DNA of 64,000 bases from positions 2,356,001-2,420,000 of the forward strand of contig NZ_CP022736.1 in NCBI RefSeq assembly GCF_002257565.1, written 5' to 3'. The notes beneath the pieces are model-generated. The model was not told where the DNA came from. It did no database searches and was given only the letters and a program-made list of their open reading frames with translations. Positions 17,427-26,006 of the stretch are shown piece by piece. This stretch comes from Herbaspirillum sp. meg3. Lineage in GTDB: Bacteria > Pseudomonadota > Gammaproteobacteria > Burkholderiales > Burkholderiaceae_D. Position 1 is the stretch's first letter; each line of letters opens with the position of its first letter. A program made the position numbers and the translations under genes.

Positions 17427-19075
17427 CCCTTCGCCAGTGTTCTGCTGATGTCGTCGGCAGCGCGCAAGCCGAGTGCCGCCATGCTCAACGTGCTGTTGAC
17501 GACGCTGGCCGATGGCATCGCACCGCCGCCGGGCAGCCACAGGTTGGCGTGATCGTGGGCGCGGCAGTTGCCGTCGACCACGGAGTCTTTCGGATCGCTA
17601 CCCATGATGACGCCGCCCATCACGTGATTGTTGGCGTTGAGGCTGGTAGTGATGTTGAATTCCACTGCGCCGAACAACTGGCCGATATGTTCCAGTTGCT
17701 TGTGCGCCGCTTCCGCGCCTTTGCGCACGTACTCGCCGACGTCATAGTAAATGTCGGGGCAGGCCAGTCCGAGCGGATCCTTGCGGGTCTTGCTCAGGGT
17801 CAGGCGGTTGTTGGCTTCCGGCAGCGGTTCGAGGCTGATCGACAGATCAACGCCGAAGGCGGCGCGGCGACGGATTTCATCGTCGAGCTCCTGGCCGACC
17901 AGACCGAGCTTCAATGCTTGTTGGGTGGCGGGGCCGACGCGTGTGATGTTGTTGAGGATCATCTTGTTGGAGGAATACTCGGAGCGGAACGCGCCATCGC
18001 GCGGGCCGACCAGGCAGCTGCTTTGCGCCGGGCCGCGACCGGTCCAGATCGGCTCATTCGCGAGGAAGGTGCAGTGAAAACCGGAGTGATCCATCATGTT
18101 GCGGCCGACCTGATCCGACGAATTGGCGAGGCCGTTCGGGTTCGCGGCATTCGCGGCCAGCAACAGCAGGCGCGGTGTTTCGATGCCGTTGCAGGCGAAC
18201 ACGAAAGCGCGTGCGGTCGCCTTGTGCGATTGCTTGCCGGCGTCGTACCAGTAGGCGGCAGTGATGCGGTTGTTTTGATCGGTATCGACTTTGTAGACCA
18301 CGGCTTCCGGCAAGACCTTGGCGCCTTTCATCTCGGCGCGCTGGACGTGATGGATGCCGTTGTACATCGCACCGATCGGGCAGATCGGCTGGCAATTGTT
18401 ATTGCCGCAGCAGGTCGGACGGCCTTGCCACGGACGCGTGCTGCGTCCTTGCGGAATCGGCACTGAGTTATAGCCGTGAGCATTGACCACTTCGGCAAAA
18501 CGCTTGTCGCCATAGCCCCACGGCACCATGTCCATCGGGTACGGTTTGCTGCGCTCGCTCGGCGATTGCATGCTCGCATCATTCGGCCCGGCCACACCCA
18601 TTTCTTCTTCGGCGCGGCAGTAGTAGGGCTCCAGCTCCTCATACGAAATCGGCCAGTCGCGGCCGACGCCATAGGTCGACTTCATCTTCAGATCGACCGG
18701 CAGATGGCGCCAGCATGATGCCGCCCAGTGCCACGTGGTACCGCCGACCGTGCGCAGATAACCCTGCTGGAAGCCGTTGCCGTCAGGGCCGGACAGCGCG
18801 ATGTAATTGTTCTTTGGGAAGTACAGCGGCGCCGGTGCATTGGGAGCCTGCGGATACAAGCCCTGGAAGTCGGACCCGACACGGTTCTCAAAAGGCATGT
18901 TGCGCCAGTTTTCAACTGCTTGTGCGCGCTCGATGCGCAAACCGGCTTCGAGCATCAGGACTGAATAGCCCTGGCTGACGAGTTGATCCGCGATCATGGC
19001 GCCGACCACGCCGGAGCCGACGATCACGACATCGGCCGTTGCATCGCCCTCGGAGGAAAAGATAGGGAGTTTCAT
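17423..19075 (-). CDS. Gluconate 2-dehydrogenase, FAD-containing (GMC) large subunit
   Basis: A 550-residue GMC-family flavoprotein. The N-terminal FAD motif is VVIVGSGVVGAMIADQL, a Cys-rich region (CCGNNNCQPICPIG) fits the 3Fe-4S-type cluster segment seen in FAD dehydrogenases of this complex, and the C-terminal GMC signature contains the catalytic His/Asn region (HANLWLPGGGAMPSASVVN). It would oxidise D-gluconate (or a related polyol or sugar acid) at C2 in the periplasm. It has no signal of its own and is presumably exported with the Tat-bearing small subunit. The start overlaps the small-subunit stop by ATGA. Confidence 0.9.
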   Translation of the reverse strand: MKLPIFSSEGDATADVVIVGSGVVGAMIADQLVSQGYSVLMLEAGLRIERAQAVENWRNMPFENRVGSDFQGLYPQAPNAPAPLYFPKNNYIALSGPDGNGFQQGYLRTVGGTTWHWAASCWRHLPVDLKMKSTYGVGRDWPISYEELEPYYCRAEEEMGVAGPNDASMQSPSERSKPYPMDMVPWGYGDKRFAEVVNAHGYNSVPIPQGRSTRPWQGRPTCCGNNNCQPICPIGAMYNGIHHVQRAEMKGAKVLPEAVVYKVDTDQNNRITAAYWYDAGKQSHKATARAFVFACNGIETPRLLLLAANAANPNGLANSSDQVGRNMMDHSGFHCTFLANEPIWTGRGPAQSSCLVGPRDGAFRSEYSSNKMILNNITRVGPATQQALKLGLVGQELDDEIRRRAAFGVDLSISLEPLPEANNRLTLSKTRKDPLGLACPDIYYDVGEYVRKGAEAAHKQLEHIGQLFGAVEFNITTSLNANNHVMGGVIMGSDPKDSVVDGNCRAHDHANLWLPGGGAMPSASVVNSTLSMAALGLRAADDISRTLAKG

Positions 19076-19722
19076 AATGTCTTTGCTTTAGGTTCGGGAG
19101 TGCCGGTGGTGGCAGGCGCAGGCACAGGGGCCGCTTCAACGGGGGCGGAGACACGGATCTCCGGCGGGGCCTTGGTCCACCACAGCGGACCGTAATTGCA
19201 ATACGTCGGCACGGTCTGGCCGTCGGCGACAGGCTGATACATCAAGGCCTCGGCATACGAGACGACAACCGCCTGTTGGCCTTTGCCGATGGTGCCGGTG
19301 TACCAGGCGGCGACAATCGCCAGCGTCAGGTCGCGCAGACCGGCGTCGGTGGCGGCTGCCAGCAAAGCCTTCGGATCCTGCTCGTTCTGCAGCAACGCGG
19401 CCAGCTTTGGCGACTGCGCAGCAAAATCGGGATAGGTCTTGCGCATCGCAGCTTCCATCCGGCTGGCGGTATCGAGCTTCAGATCGGTATGGCCGGTGAT
19501 GCGTTTGGAAAAGGTCAGGAAGGCGACGGCTTCGGGACTGGGTGGTGGCGGTGCAATGGGGGCCGGCGCAGTCTGGGCATTGCTGAACAGCGGGTTGCTC
19601 CAGAAGCCGGCTTCGGCGACTAGTGCGGCCAGTCCGATGAGCATGTGACGCCGGCTGATGCCGCCTGTCAGTTTGAAGCCGGCCTTGGGTGCTGTCTTCG
19701 AAGCGGGAACGGGCGGCTTCAT
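19072..19722 (-). CDS. Gluconate 2-dehydrogenase small subunit (subunit 3), Tat-exported
   Basis: A 216-residue subunit of the FAD dehydrogenase complex. A twin-arginine signal (ISRRHMLIGLAALVAEAG) lies at about residues 23-40 after a short Pro/Lys-rich leader. The conserved central part (FLTFSKRITGHTDLKLDTA, later AWYTGTIG and EALMYQPVADG) is typical of gluconate 2-dehydrogenase subunit 3. Its Tat signal probably carries the signal-less large subunit across the membrane. The ATG at 19722 overlaps the stop of a short leader ORF by ATGA; a TTG at 19767 could give a longer form but would be only one base from the AGGAG. Confidence 0.88.
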   Translation of the reverse strand: MKPPVPASKTAPKAGFKLTGGISRRHMLIGLAALVAEAGFWSNPLFSNAQTAPAPIAPPPPSPEAVAFLTFSKRITGHTDLKLDTASRMEAAMRKTYPDFAAQSPKLAALLQNEQDPKALLAAATDAGLRDLTLAIVAAWYTGTIGKGQQAVVVSYAEALMYQPVADGQTVPTYCNYGPLWWTKAPPEIRVSAPVEAAPVPAPATTGTPEPKAKTL

Positions 19723-19760
19723 GACGCGACCTTCATGCTGGGGTTGGTGACCTGGCGCAT
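19719..19760 (-). CDS. 13-codon leader ORF coupled to the gluconate dehydrogenase operon
   Basis: ATG at 19760 has an AGGAG (19769-19773) at ideal distance and opens the peptide MRQVTNPSMKVAS before TGA at 19719-19721. That TGA overlaps the small-subunit ATG as ATGA. The strongest ribosome-binding site of the operon therefore drives this mini-ORF, and the small subunit would be translated by re-initiation. There is no homology evidence. It could instead be chance. Confidence 0.45.
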   Translation of the reverse strand: MRQVTNPSMKVAS

Positions 19761-19990
19761 TGTGCAAACTCCTGCGGTTGCTTGTTGAAAGCGTGAGAGC
19801 GTCTGGCGGATCAGTAGTTCATGCAGATCAATCCAAATGCATGATGACACGAGCCTGATCGGGCAGCGCTGGAAAACAGTCCTGGCAGTGCAAAAAACCT
19901 GGTTCTTTGCAACGTCTTCTTATCGGAACAGGTGAAATCCTGCTGCAGAAAGAGTAAAAATCCAGGAACAACGAAGCACAATGATATCAA

Positions 19991-20004
19991 TGTTAGCGCT
20001 AACA
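19991..20004. promoter_or_regulatory. LacI-family operator TGTTAGCGCTAACA
   Basis: A perfect 14-base palindrome with the CG-centred form typical of LacI-family regulators. It lies about 230 bases upstream of the gluconate dehydrogenase leader ORF, inside a 398-base gap (19761-20158) with no convincing gene. Control of the dehydrogenase operon by a GntR/LacI-type sugar-acid regulator encoded elsewhere is inferred. Confidence 0.6.
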
Positions 20005-20158
20005 CGCATGCGTTTTGCGAGAAGAGACATCCCGTCTTGAGGCGTGAAATGCGAGGCTGTGATGAAGTTAATCTCGTGGAAATGGACGCATCATCCCGTG
20101 CGAAAGGAGTTGCGCTTGGCTGCTGCAATATGAGCTTTCGAGGGATTGTCTGCGCGAG

Positions 20159-21103
20159 TCAGCCTGCAACTTTGGACAGAAACCCGAGCGCGGCCAGGCG
20201 AAGTTGAGTGATGCCAGGCTCTTCGACGGGAAAGTGTCCGCAATTTTCCAGCATGACCAACGTCTTCTCGCCCTTGATCCGATCAAAGAACGGCCGGCTC
20301 GAAGCGACGCCGGTCCAGCGATCATTCGCCGGATGCACCAGCAGCACCGGGCAGATGTCGAAATCCTCAGGCTCGACAAGCGGGCGCACTGTAAAGATCG
20401 ACTGCATGAAGCGGACAGGAACATGCGCGCCGCCGCCGAACGGATCATTGGCAACCAGTCGGTTCAACGCCGGATCGTTCGACATGGCGTGCATTTTGGT
20501 AAACCACTTCACCGGTAATCTGAGCTTGCCGAACAGGGCGGCACACCAAGGCATCAGCGGCATCATCCCGTGCAGCACCAGCGCGTTGCGCGCAAACTGA
20601 CGCCGCACCAGCGGCGATCGCGGATCGGCCAACGTCGTCGCCATGACGCCGGCGATAATCTCCTTACCCATGCGCGCTGCGCACAGGTAGGCCAGATAGC
20701 CACCAAGGCTTCCTCCGAAAAACACGACGCGGCGTCCGCGGCGGCGATATTCGTCGGCGGCAAGATCGCACAGGATATCGACCCACGTCGCGTAGTCGAT
20801 CATGGACGCATCTGCCTGCGTCAATCCATATCCGGGCAAGTCAGGAGCAATGACGTCATAACCGGCTTCATGCAGCAGCCGGCCCAGCGGCGCAAACATG
20901 CGTCCATAACCGCCACCGCCATGGACGACGATGATGGTCAGTGGCGATGAAGGCGATGAAAACCGATCAAGATGAATAGACGCACCACGCCAGGCAAACC
21001 ATTCTTCTGCGGGAGCATTGTCCGCAGAGATGCGTACATCTTCCGGGAAGAAGGGCTGGTACTGCTGCCAGTAGGTGGCGGTCTTGTAGGTTGCCTCAGG
21101 CAT
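20159..21103 (-). CDS. Alpha/beta hydrolase
   Basis: A 314-residue alpha/beta-hydrolase. The oxyanion region is VVHGGGGYGR, the nucleophile elbow is FFGGSLGGYLAYL, the acid is probably the Asp of HPANDRWTG near residue 263, and the catalytic His is in CGHFPVEE near residue 290. A cap region between about 150 and 240 contains Met- and Pro-rich segments. No signal peptide. It is transcribed away from the gluconate operon with no obvious partner; the substrate (ester, epoxide or lactone) cannot be assigned. Confidence 0.85.
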   Translation of the reverse strand: MPEATYKTATYWQQYQPFFPEDVRISADNAPAEEWFAWRGASIHLDRFSSPSSPLTIIVVHGGGGYGRMFAPLGRLLHEAGYDVIAPDLPGYGLTQADASMIDYATWVDILCDLAADEYRRRGRRVVFFGGSLGGYLAYLCAARMGKEIIAGVMATTLADPRSPLVRRQFARNALVLHGMMPLMPWCAALFGKLRLPVKWFTKMHAMSNDPALNRLVANDPFGGGAHVPVRFMQSIFTVRPLVEPEDFDICPVLLVHPANDRWTGVASSRPFFDRIKGEKTLVMLENCGHFPVEEPGITQLRLAALGFLSKVAG

Positions 21104-21215
21104 GCAGATATCGAGATTGACGGTTCAACTGCACCGTCTTTATTGATGATTGAGTAAGAGAACCCGGCAGCGGACACACGGGGTGAGCGAGGCAATCGAT
21201 GCTGAATGTCTGTCA

Positions 21216-21551
21216 TCAAAGCCGTGTTGCATAGGCTCGTTCCACCCGTGCAATGCGTACTTCGTAATGCGCATACCAGCGCGCTTTACCCGTCTCCTGC
21301 GCGATCCTGTGTTCCGCCACCGCCTTCCATGCTGCGACGGCTTCGAGGCTGCTCCAGTAGGAGACCGTGATGCCGAAGCCGTCGGCGCCTCGCACGCTTT
21401 CTACGCCGAGATAGCCGGGCTGCTCAGCTGCCAGCTCCACCATGCGATCAGCCATCTGCCCATAGCCGCTGTCACCCTCAGTACGTTGCGAAGAAAAAAT
21501 GACGGAGTAATAGGGCGGCTCCGGAAGCTTGGCAAATGGCGAGCTGGTCAT
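21216..21551 (-). CDS. Antibiotic biosynthesis monooxygenase (ABM) family protein
   Basis: A 111-residue single-domain protein with the dimeric ferredoxin-like ABM fold. Recognisable parts are YYSVIFSSQR, then QPGYLGVESVRG, then GITVSYWSSLEAVAAWK and a final HYEVRIARVER. Members act on quinones, haem or polyketide-like substrates or as stress proteins; this one resembles the generic YgiN/DUF4188-like small monooxygenases. The ATG at 21551 is in good context. Same strand as the alpha/beta hydrolase and the small membrane protein on either side. Confidence 0.82.
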   Translation of the reverse strand: MTSSPFAKLPEPPYYSVIFSSQRTEGDSGYGQMADRMVELAAEQPGYLGVESVRGADGFGITVSYWSSLEAVAAWKAVAEHRIAQETGKARWYAHYEVRIARVERAYATRL

Positions 21552-21607
21552 GATTGTTCCGACGGGTACTGAAAGAAGGTCTGCCTCGGGAAAATGCTTA
21601 GAGCCGG

Positions 21608-21763
21608 CTATACCCGGTCCATGCCCGCCGAGACCACAAACGCTACGATGGCGGACGTGATCGACCAGACGGCCAGGCGGTATTGCGGGATGAATTTGGT
21701 GATGAACGGCAGCAGGAAGTAGAGCACGACGCCGATGAGGATGCTGGTGATGACTCGTTTCAT
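21608..21763 (-). CDS. Small membrane protein, 51 residues
   Basis: A hypothetical protein with two predicted hydrophobic helices (VITSILIGVVLYFLLPFI and LAVWSITSAIVAFVVSAG) and a Lys/Arg-rich N-terminus. I chose the ATG at 21763 because it starts just before the first helix; an in-frame ATG at 21820 would add 19 polar residues. Neither start has a strong ribosome-binding site. No function can be assigned. Confidence 0.55.
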   Translation of the reverse strand: MKRVITSILIGVVLYFLLPFITKFIPQYRLAVWSITSAIVAFVVSAGMDRV

Positions 21764-22112
21764 GACTTGATGTTGTTGGTGTTGGATGAAGACGCCGGTC
21801 AATTTGGCCATTTCAGCCATGCTGAACCACGCCGGGCGAACGCAGCGATCCTACCATTGATTGAGGGCAAGCTGCCACCGGCAGAGCGCGGTTTATGGCT
21901 GGAGGGTGCAGGGGGTATATTTAAAACTTATACCATCATCGAAAAACGGTATTTCCTTGTTCTTCCTCCAAAAGCATAGACTTCAGTCACAGCAGTTTCG
22001 GTGAACGGATTGTTGTGAAGACCGCTACCACGGTCATTTTGTCTGGCAGTAACGCATCGTACCCGGTGCAGTAATGGCAGGCGATATCTGAATAAACATT
22101 TTGGAGACAGAC
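21764..22112. other. Non-coding gap before the indolepyruvate oxidoreductase gene
   Basis: No credible gene is seen. It contains GGTATA (21914-21919) and TATACC (21929-21934), an inverted repeat with a 9-base AT-rich spacer, followed by a third GGTAT at 21958. These may be promoter or operator elements for the downstream gene. A GGAG at 22103-22106 serves its ATG. Confidence 0.5.
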
Positions 22113-25100
22113 ATGGAATCCCGTTCGGCAGCCGAGCTTGCTGGATTGTCGATCCTGCCAGACGTGGCAGGACAGACAGTCCAGGAGCTAGCAACTCATA
22201 CTTCTGCAGCAACATCCTCTTCCGCATCTTCGGCTGCTTCATCGGCTTCAGCAACAGCGCTGGCCCAGGTCAGTCTGGATGACAAATATACGGCGACCTC
22301 CGGCTCCATCTTTCTGTCGGGTATCCAGGCGCTGGTGCGCTTGCCTTTGTTGCAATATTTGCGTGATCAGAAGGCCGGGCTCAATACCGCGGGCTTTATC
22401 TCCGGCTATCGCGGCTCGCCCCTGGGCGGTCTTGATGAGGCCCTGTGGAAGGCCAAGCCGCATCTTGATGCGCACAAGGTCAGATTCCAGCCCGGCACCA
22501 ACGAAGATATGGCGGCGACCGCCGTCTGGGGCACGCAGCAGGTCGATCTGATCGGTCCGGCCAAGGTCGATGGCGTGTTCGCCATGTGGTACGGCAAAGG
22601 CCCGGGTGTGGATCGTTGCGGCGATGTGCTCAAGCACATGAACCATGCCGGCACTTCCGCCAAAGGTGGCGTGTTGCTGGTAGCGGGCGACGATCACGGC
22701 GCGTATTCATCGACGTTGCCGCATCAGTCAGATCACATATTCTCTGCATCGATGATTCCGATGCTGTATCCCTGCAACGTGCAGGAATACCTTGACCTCG
22801 GCTTGCACGGCTGGGCGATGTCGCGCTTCTCCGGCTGTACGGTGGGCTTCAAGGCGCTGGCCGATACGGTGGAGTCGAGTGCCTCGGTGGATGCCAATCC
22901 TTTCCGCGTCGAGATCAACTATCCGGCCGACTTCGTCATGCCCGAAGGCGGTCTCAACGCCCGTTTGTCGACCGACACGCTGGGGGTGCAGGCGCGCAAG
23001 CAAGAAGCGCTGATGCAGGATTACAAGATCTACGCCGCGCTCGCCTACGCGCGCGCGAACAAGCTCAATCGCGTGATGATCGACAGCCCCAAGGCGCGGC
23101 TGGGCATCATCGCGTCAGGCAAATCCTATCTCGATGTGCTGGAAGCGCTGAGTGAGCTCGGTATTGACGAAGACTTCGCTGCCGAGATTGGTTTGCGCCT
23201 GTTCAAGGTATCGATGCCGTGGCCGCTGGAGCCGGAAGGCGTGCGCGAATTCGCGCAAGGCCTGGACGAGATTCTGGTGGTGGAAGAAAAACGCCAGATG
23301 GTCGAGTACCAGCTCAAGGAACAGCTCTACAACTGGCGCGATGACGTGCGTCCTCGCGTGATCGGCAAGTTCGACGAAAAAGGCGAATGGGTGGCGCCGC
23401 GCGGCGAGTGGCTGCTGACCTCCAAGGCGGATTTTTCGGTGGCGCAGATTGCACGCGTGATCGCGGCGCGGATTGCGCGGTTCCACACCAGCGACCTGAT
23501 CAAGGCGCGTCTGGCCTTCCTCGATGCCAAGGATGCCGTTCTGAACAAGGCGGTCAGCACACCGCCGCGTCCGGCATATTACTGCTCGGGTTGCCCGCAC
23601 AATACCTCGACCAAGGTGCCGGAAGGCAGCTTTGCGCTGGCCGGTATCGGCTGTCACGTGATGGCGACGGCGATCTATCCGGAATTCAACAAGCTGACCA
23701 CGCACATGGGCGGCGAGGGTGGGCCGTGGATCGGACAGGCGCCGTTTTCTCAAGTGCCGCACGTGTTTGCCAACCTTGGTGACGGCACGTATTTCCACTC
23801 GGGTTATCTGGCGATTCGCGCTGCGGTGGCGGCCAACGTCAACATGACTTACAAGATTCTCTACAACGATGCCGTGGCGATGACCGGCGGCCAGCCGGTT
23901 GACGGCACCACCTCCGTGCCGATGATCGCGCAGCAGATGGCGGCAGAGGGCATCAAGCGCATCGCGCTGGTGAGCGAAGACATCAGCCGCTACGCCGATC
24001 GCTCCAACTTGCCGGCGCTGGCGACCATCCACGACCGCAAGGACATGGATGCGGTGCAGCGCGAACTGCGCGAGCTGCCCGGCGTGACCGTGATCATCTA
24101 TGACCAGACCTGCGCCGCCGAGAAGCGCCGCCGCCGCAAAAAAGGTGAATATCCCGACCCTGACCAGCGCTTGTTCATCAACGAAGCCGTCTGTGAAGGC
24201 TGCGGCGACTGCGGCGTGCAATCGAACTGCACGTCGATTTTGCCGCTGGAGACCGAGTTCGGCCGCAAGCGCGCCATCGATCAATCCTCGTGCAACAAGG
24301 ATTATTCCTGCGTCAAAGGCTTCTGCCCGAGTTTTGTCACCGTCAACGGCGGCAAGCTCAAAAAATCCAAAACCGGCGTCATCAAGAAGGATAGCGCCGA
24401 CGACTTCGGCGTGTTGCCCGAGCCAGCGATCCCGTCCTGCGAGACACCGTTCAACATCCTCATCAACGGCATCGGCGGCACCGGCGTCATCACCATCGGC
24501 GCACTGATGGGCATGGCTGCACATCTGGAAGGCAAGGGCGCATCGGTGCTGGACATGACCGGCATGTCGCAAAAGAACGGTTCGGTGACTTCACACGTGC
24601 GTATCGCGCGCACACCGCAAGCCATCCGCGCCCAGCGCATCGCCACCGGTGAAGCCGATCTGATCCTCGGTTGCGACATGCTGACTGCAGGCTCGCACGA
24701 TGCGATTTCCAAGATGCGTCCCGGCCGCACCCGTGCCGTCGTCAATGTGCATCAGCAACCACCGGGTCAGTTCGCCAAGAATCCCGACTGGCAATTTCCA
24801 TTTGAAGACGTCAAGGCGCTGATTCAGGAATCGGTTGATCAACAGGCTGATTTCATCGATGCGACACGTCTGGCAACGGCATTGATGGGCGATTCGATTG
24901 CGACCAACTTGTTCATGCTTGGCTATGCGTATCAACGTGGCGAGTTGCCGTTAAGCGAAGCCGCCTTGCTGCGCGCTATCGAAATGAACGGCGTCGCCAT
25001 CGAATCCAACAAGACCAGTTTCCTGTGGGGCCGCCGCGCCGCCGTCGATCTGGCCCGTGTTGAGCGTATTGCCGTACCGGCGCAACCGGTGGTGATCCGC

Positions 25101-25784
25101 ATGCCGGAAACACTGGACAAGCTGATCAAGCGCCGCGTGGCTTTCCTGGCCGACTATCAGGATGCGGCGTACGCAGAATCGTTCGCACGCTTCATCGAAC
25201 AGGTGCGTGAGAAGGAGGCCGCCCTGAACCTGGGCGACAAGCTCAGCTTGGCAGTGGCTCGCAATTTGTCCAAGCTGATGGCCTACAAGGATGAGTACGA
25301 AGTCGCGCGCCTCTACACCGATGGCCGTTTCATGGAGCAACTGAAGCAGCAGTTTGAAGGCGACTTCTCGCTGAGCTTCAACCTGGCGCCGCCGATGTTT
25401 TCCAAAAAGGATGCGCAAGGCCGTCTGGTCAAGGCCAAATACGGTTCGTGGATGATGTCGGCGTTCAAGCTGCTGGCAAAATTCAAGGGCCTGCGTGGTG
25501 GCGCATTCGACGTCTTCGGTTACACCGAAGAGCGCAAAACCGAGCGTCGCCTGATTGCCGAGTATCGCGAAACGGTGATGTCTTTGCTGGATGGACTCAC
25601 CGCCGACAAGCTGGCGCTGGCCGTCGAAATTGCCCAATTGCCCGAGCAGATCCGCGGCTATGGACATGTCAAAGACAAGGCGCTCACACAGGTGCGTGGC
25701 AAGCAGGAAGAATTGCTGGCGCGTTACCGTGCACCGGGCGATCTGGCACAGAAAGTGAATATTGCGCGTATGGTGGCTGCCTGA
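22113..25784 (+). CDS. Indolepyruvate ferredoxin oxidoreductase family protein (single-chain)
   Basis: A 1223-residue fused 2-oxoacid:ferredoxin oxidoreductase. The pyrimidine-binding domain begins at about residue 60 (ISGYRGSPLGGLDEAL), the TPP-binding domain includes the stretch around LGDGTYFHSGYLAIRAA and LYNDAVAMTGGQ, a ferredoxin-like Cys cluster CEGCGDC lies near residue 693, and the gamma domain starts with GIGGTGVITIG near residue 786. It would oxidatively decarboxylate aryl or branched-chain 2-oxo acids to acyl-CoA. The N-terminal 50 residues are a Ser/Ala-rich low-complexity stretch not needed for catalysis. An acyl-CoA dehydrogenase and an enoyl-CoA hydratase follow, fitting an amino-acid degradation route. 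Confidence 0.92.
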   Translation: MESRSAAELAGLSILPDVAGQTVQELATHTSAATSSSASSAASSASATALAQVSLDDKYTATSGSIFLSGIQALVRLPLLQYLRDQKAGLNTAGFISGYRGSPLGGLDEALWKAKPHLDAHKVRFQPGTNEDMAATAVWGTQQVDLIGPAKVDGVFAMWYGKGPGVDRCGDVLKHMNHAGTSAKGGVLLVAGDDHGAYSSTLPHQSDHIFSASMIPMLYPCNVQEYLDLGLHGWAMSRFSGCTVGFKALADTVESSASVDANPFRVEINYPADFVMPEGGLNARLSTDTLGVQARKQEALMQDYKIYAALAYARANKLNRVMIDSPKARLGIIASGKSYLDVLEALSELGIDEDFAAEIGLRLFKVSMPWPLEPEGVREFAQGLDEILVVEEKRQMVEYQLKEQLYNWRDDVRPRVIGKFDEKGEWVAPRGEWLLTSKADFSVAQIARVIAARIARFHTSDLIKARLAFLDAKDAVLNKAVSTPPRPAYYCSGCPHNTSTKVPEGSFALAGIGCHVMATAIYPEFNKLTTHMGGEGGPWIGQAPFSQVPHVFANLGDGTYFHSGYLAIRAAVAANVNMTYKILYNDAVAMTGGQPVDGTTSVPMIAQQMAAEGIKRIALVSEDISRYADRSNLPALATIHDRKDMDAVQRELRELPGVTVIIYDQTCAAEKRRRRKKGEYPDPDQRLFINEAVCEGCGDCGVQSNCTSILPLETEFGRKRAIDQSSCNKDYSCVKGFCPSFVTVNGGKLKKSKTGVIKKDSADDFGVLPEPAIPSCETPFNILINGIGGTGVITIGALMGMAAHLEGKGASVLDMTGMSQKNGSVTSHVRIARTPQAIRAQRIATGEADLILGCDMLTAGSHDAISKMRPGRTRAVVNVHQQPPGQFAKNPDWQFPFEDVKALIQESVDQQADFIDATRLATALMGDSIATNLFMLGYAYQRGELPLSEAALLRAIEMNGVAIESNKTSFLWGRRAAVDLARVERIAVPAQPVVIRMPETLDKLIKRRVAFLADYQDAAYAESFARFIEQVREKEAALNLGDKLSLAVARNLSKLMAYKDEYEVARLYTDGRFMEQLKQQFEGDFSLSFNLAPPMFSKKDAQGRLVKAKYGSWMMSAFKLLAKFKGLRGGAFDVFGYTEERKTERRLIAEYRETVMSLLDGLTADKLALAVEIAQLPEQIRGYGHVKDKALTQVRGKQEELLARYRAPGDLAQKVNIARMVAA

Positions 25785-26006
25785 CACAACGCGGTGTGAG
25801 GGCCGGTGTGCAGCGATGCAAAGCTGTTTGGGATTGCTGCACACGCCTCTTGCCACCGACACTTTTCCCCATTTCATGCAAAATGACTGATATGCGCAAT
25901 GGTCATGGCTTCTCAGGCAGTGCTGTCAATGTCGCCCCGGCGACATCATGGCCGCTGTTTTTACGTTAGTCTTTTGCCAAACACAAAATAGACCTCAGGA
26001 GACAAC

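Noticed and set aside
19811..20128. 105-codon minus-strand frame in the gap near the LacI-type operator
   Set aside because: No signal, domain or ribosome-binding site, and it spans the palindromic operator.
23115..24572. 485-codon minus-strand frame inside the indolepyruvate oxidoreductase gene
   Set aside because: It is antisense to recognisable TPP and Fe-S regions and has no domain similarity; high GC keeps such frames open.
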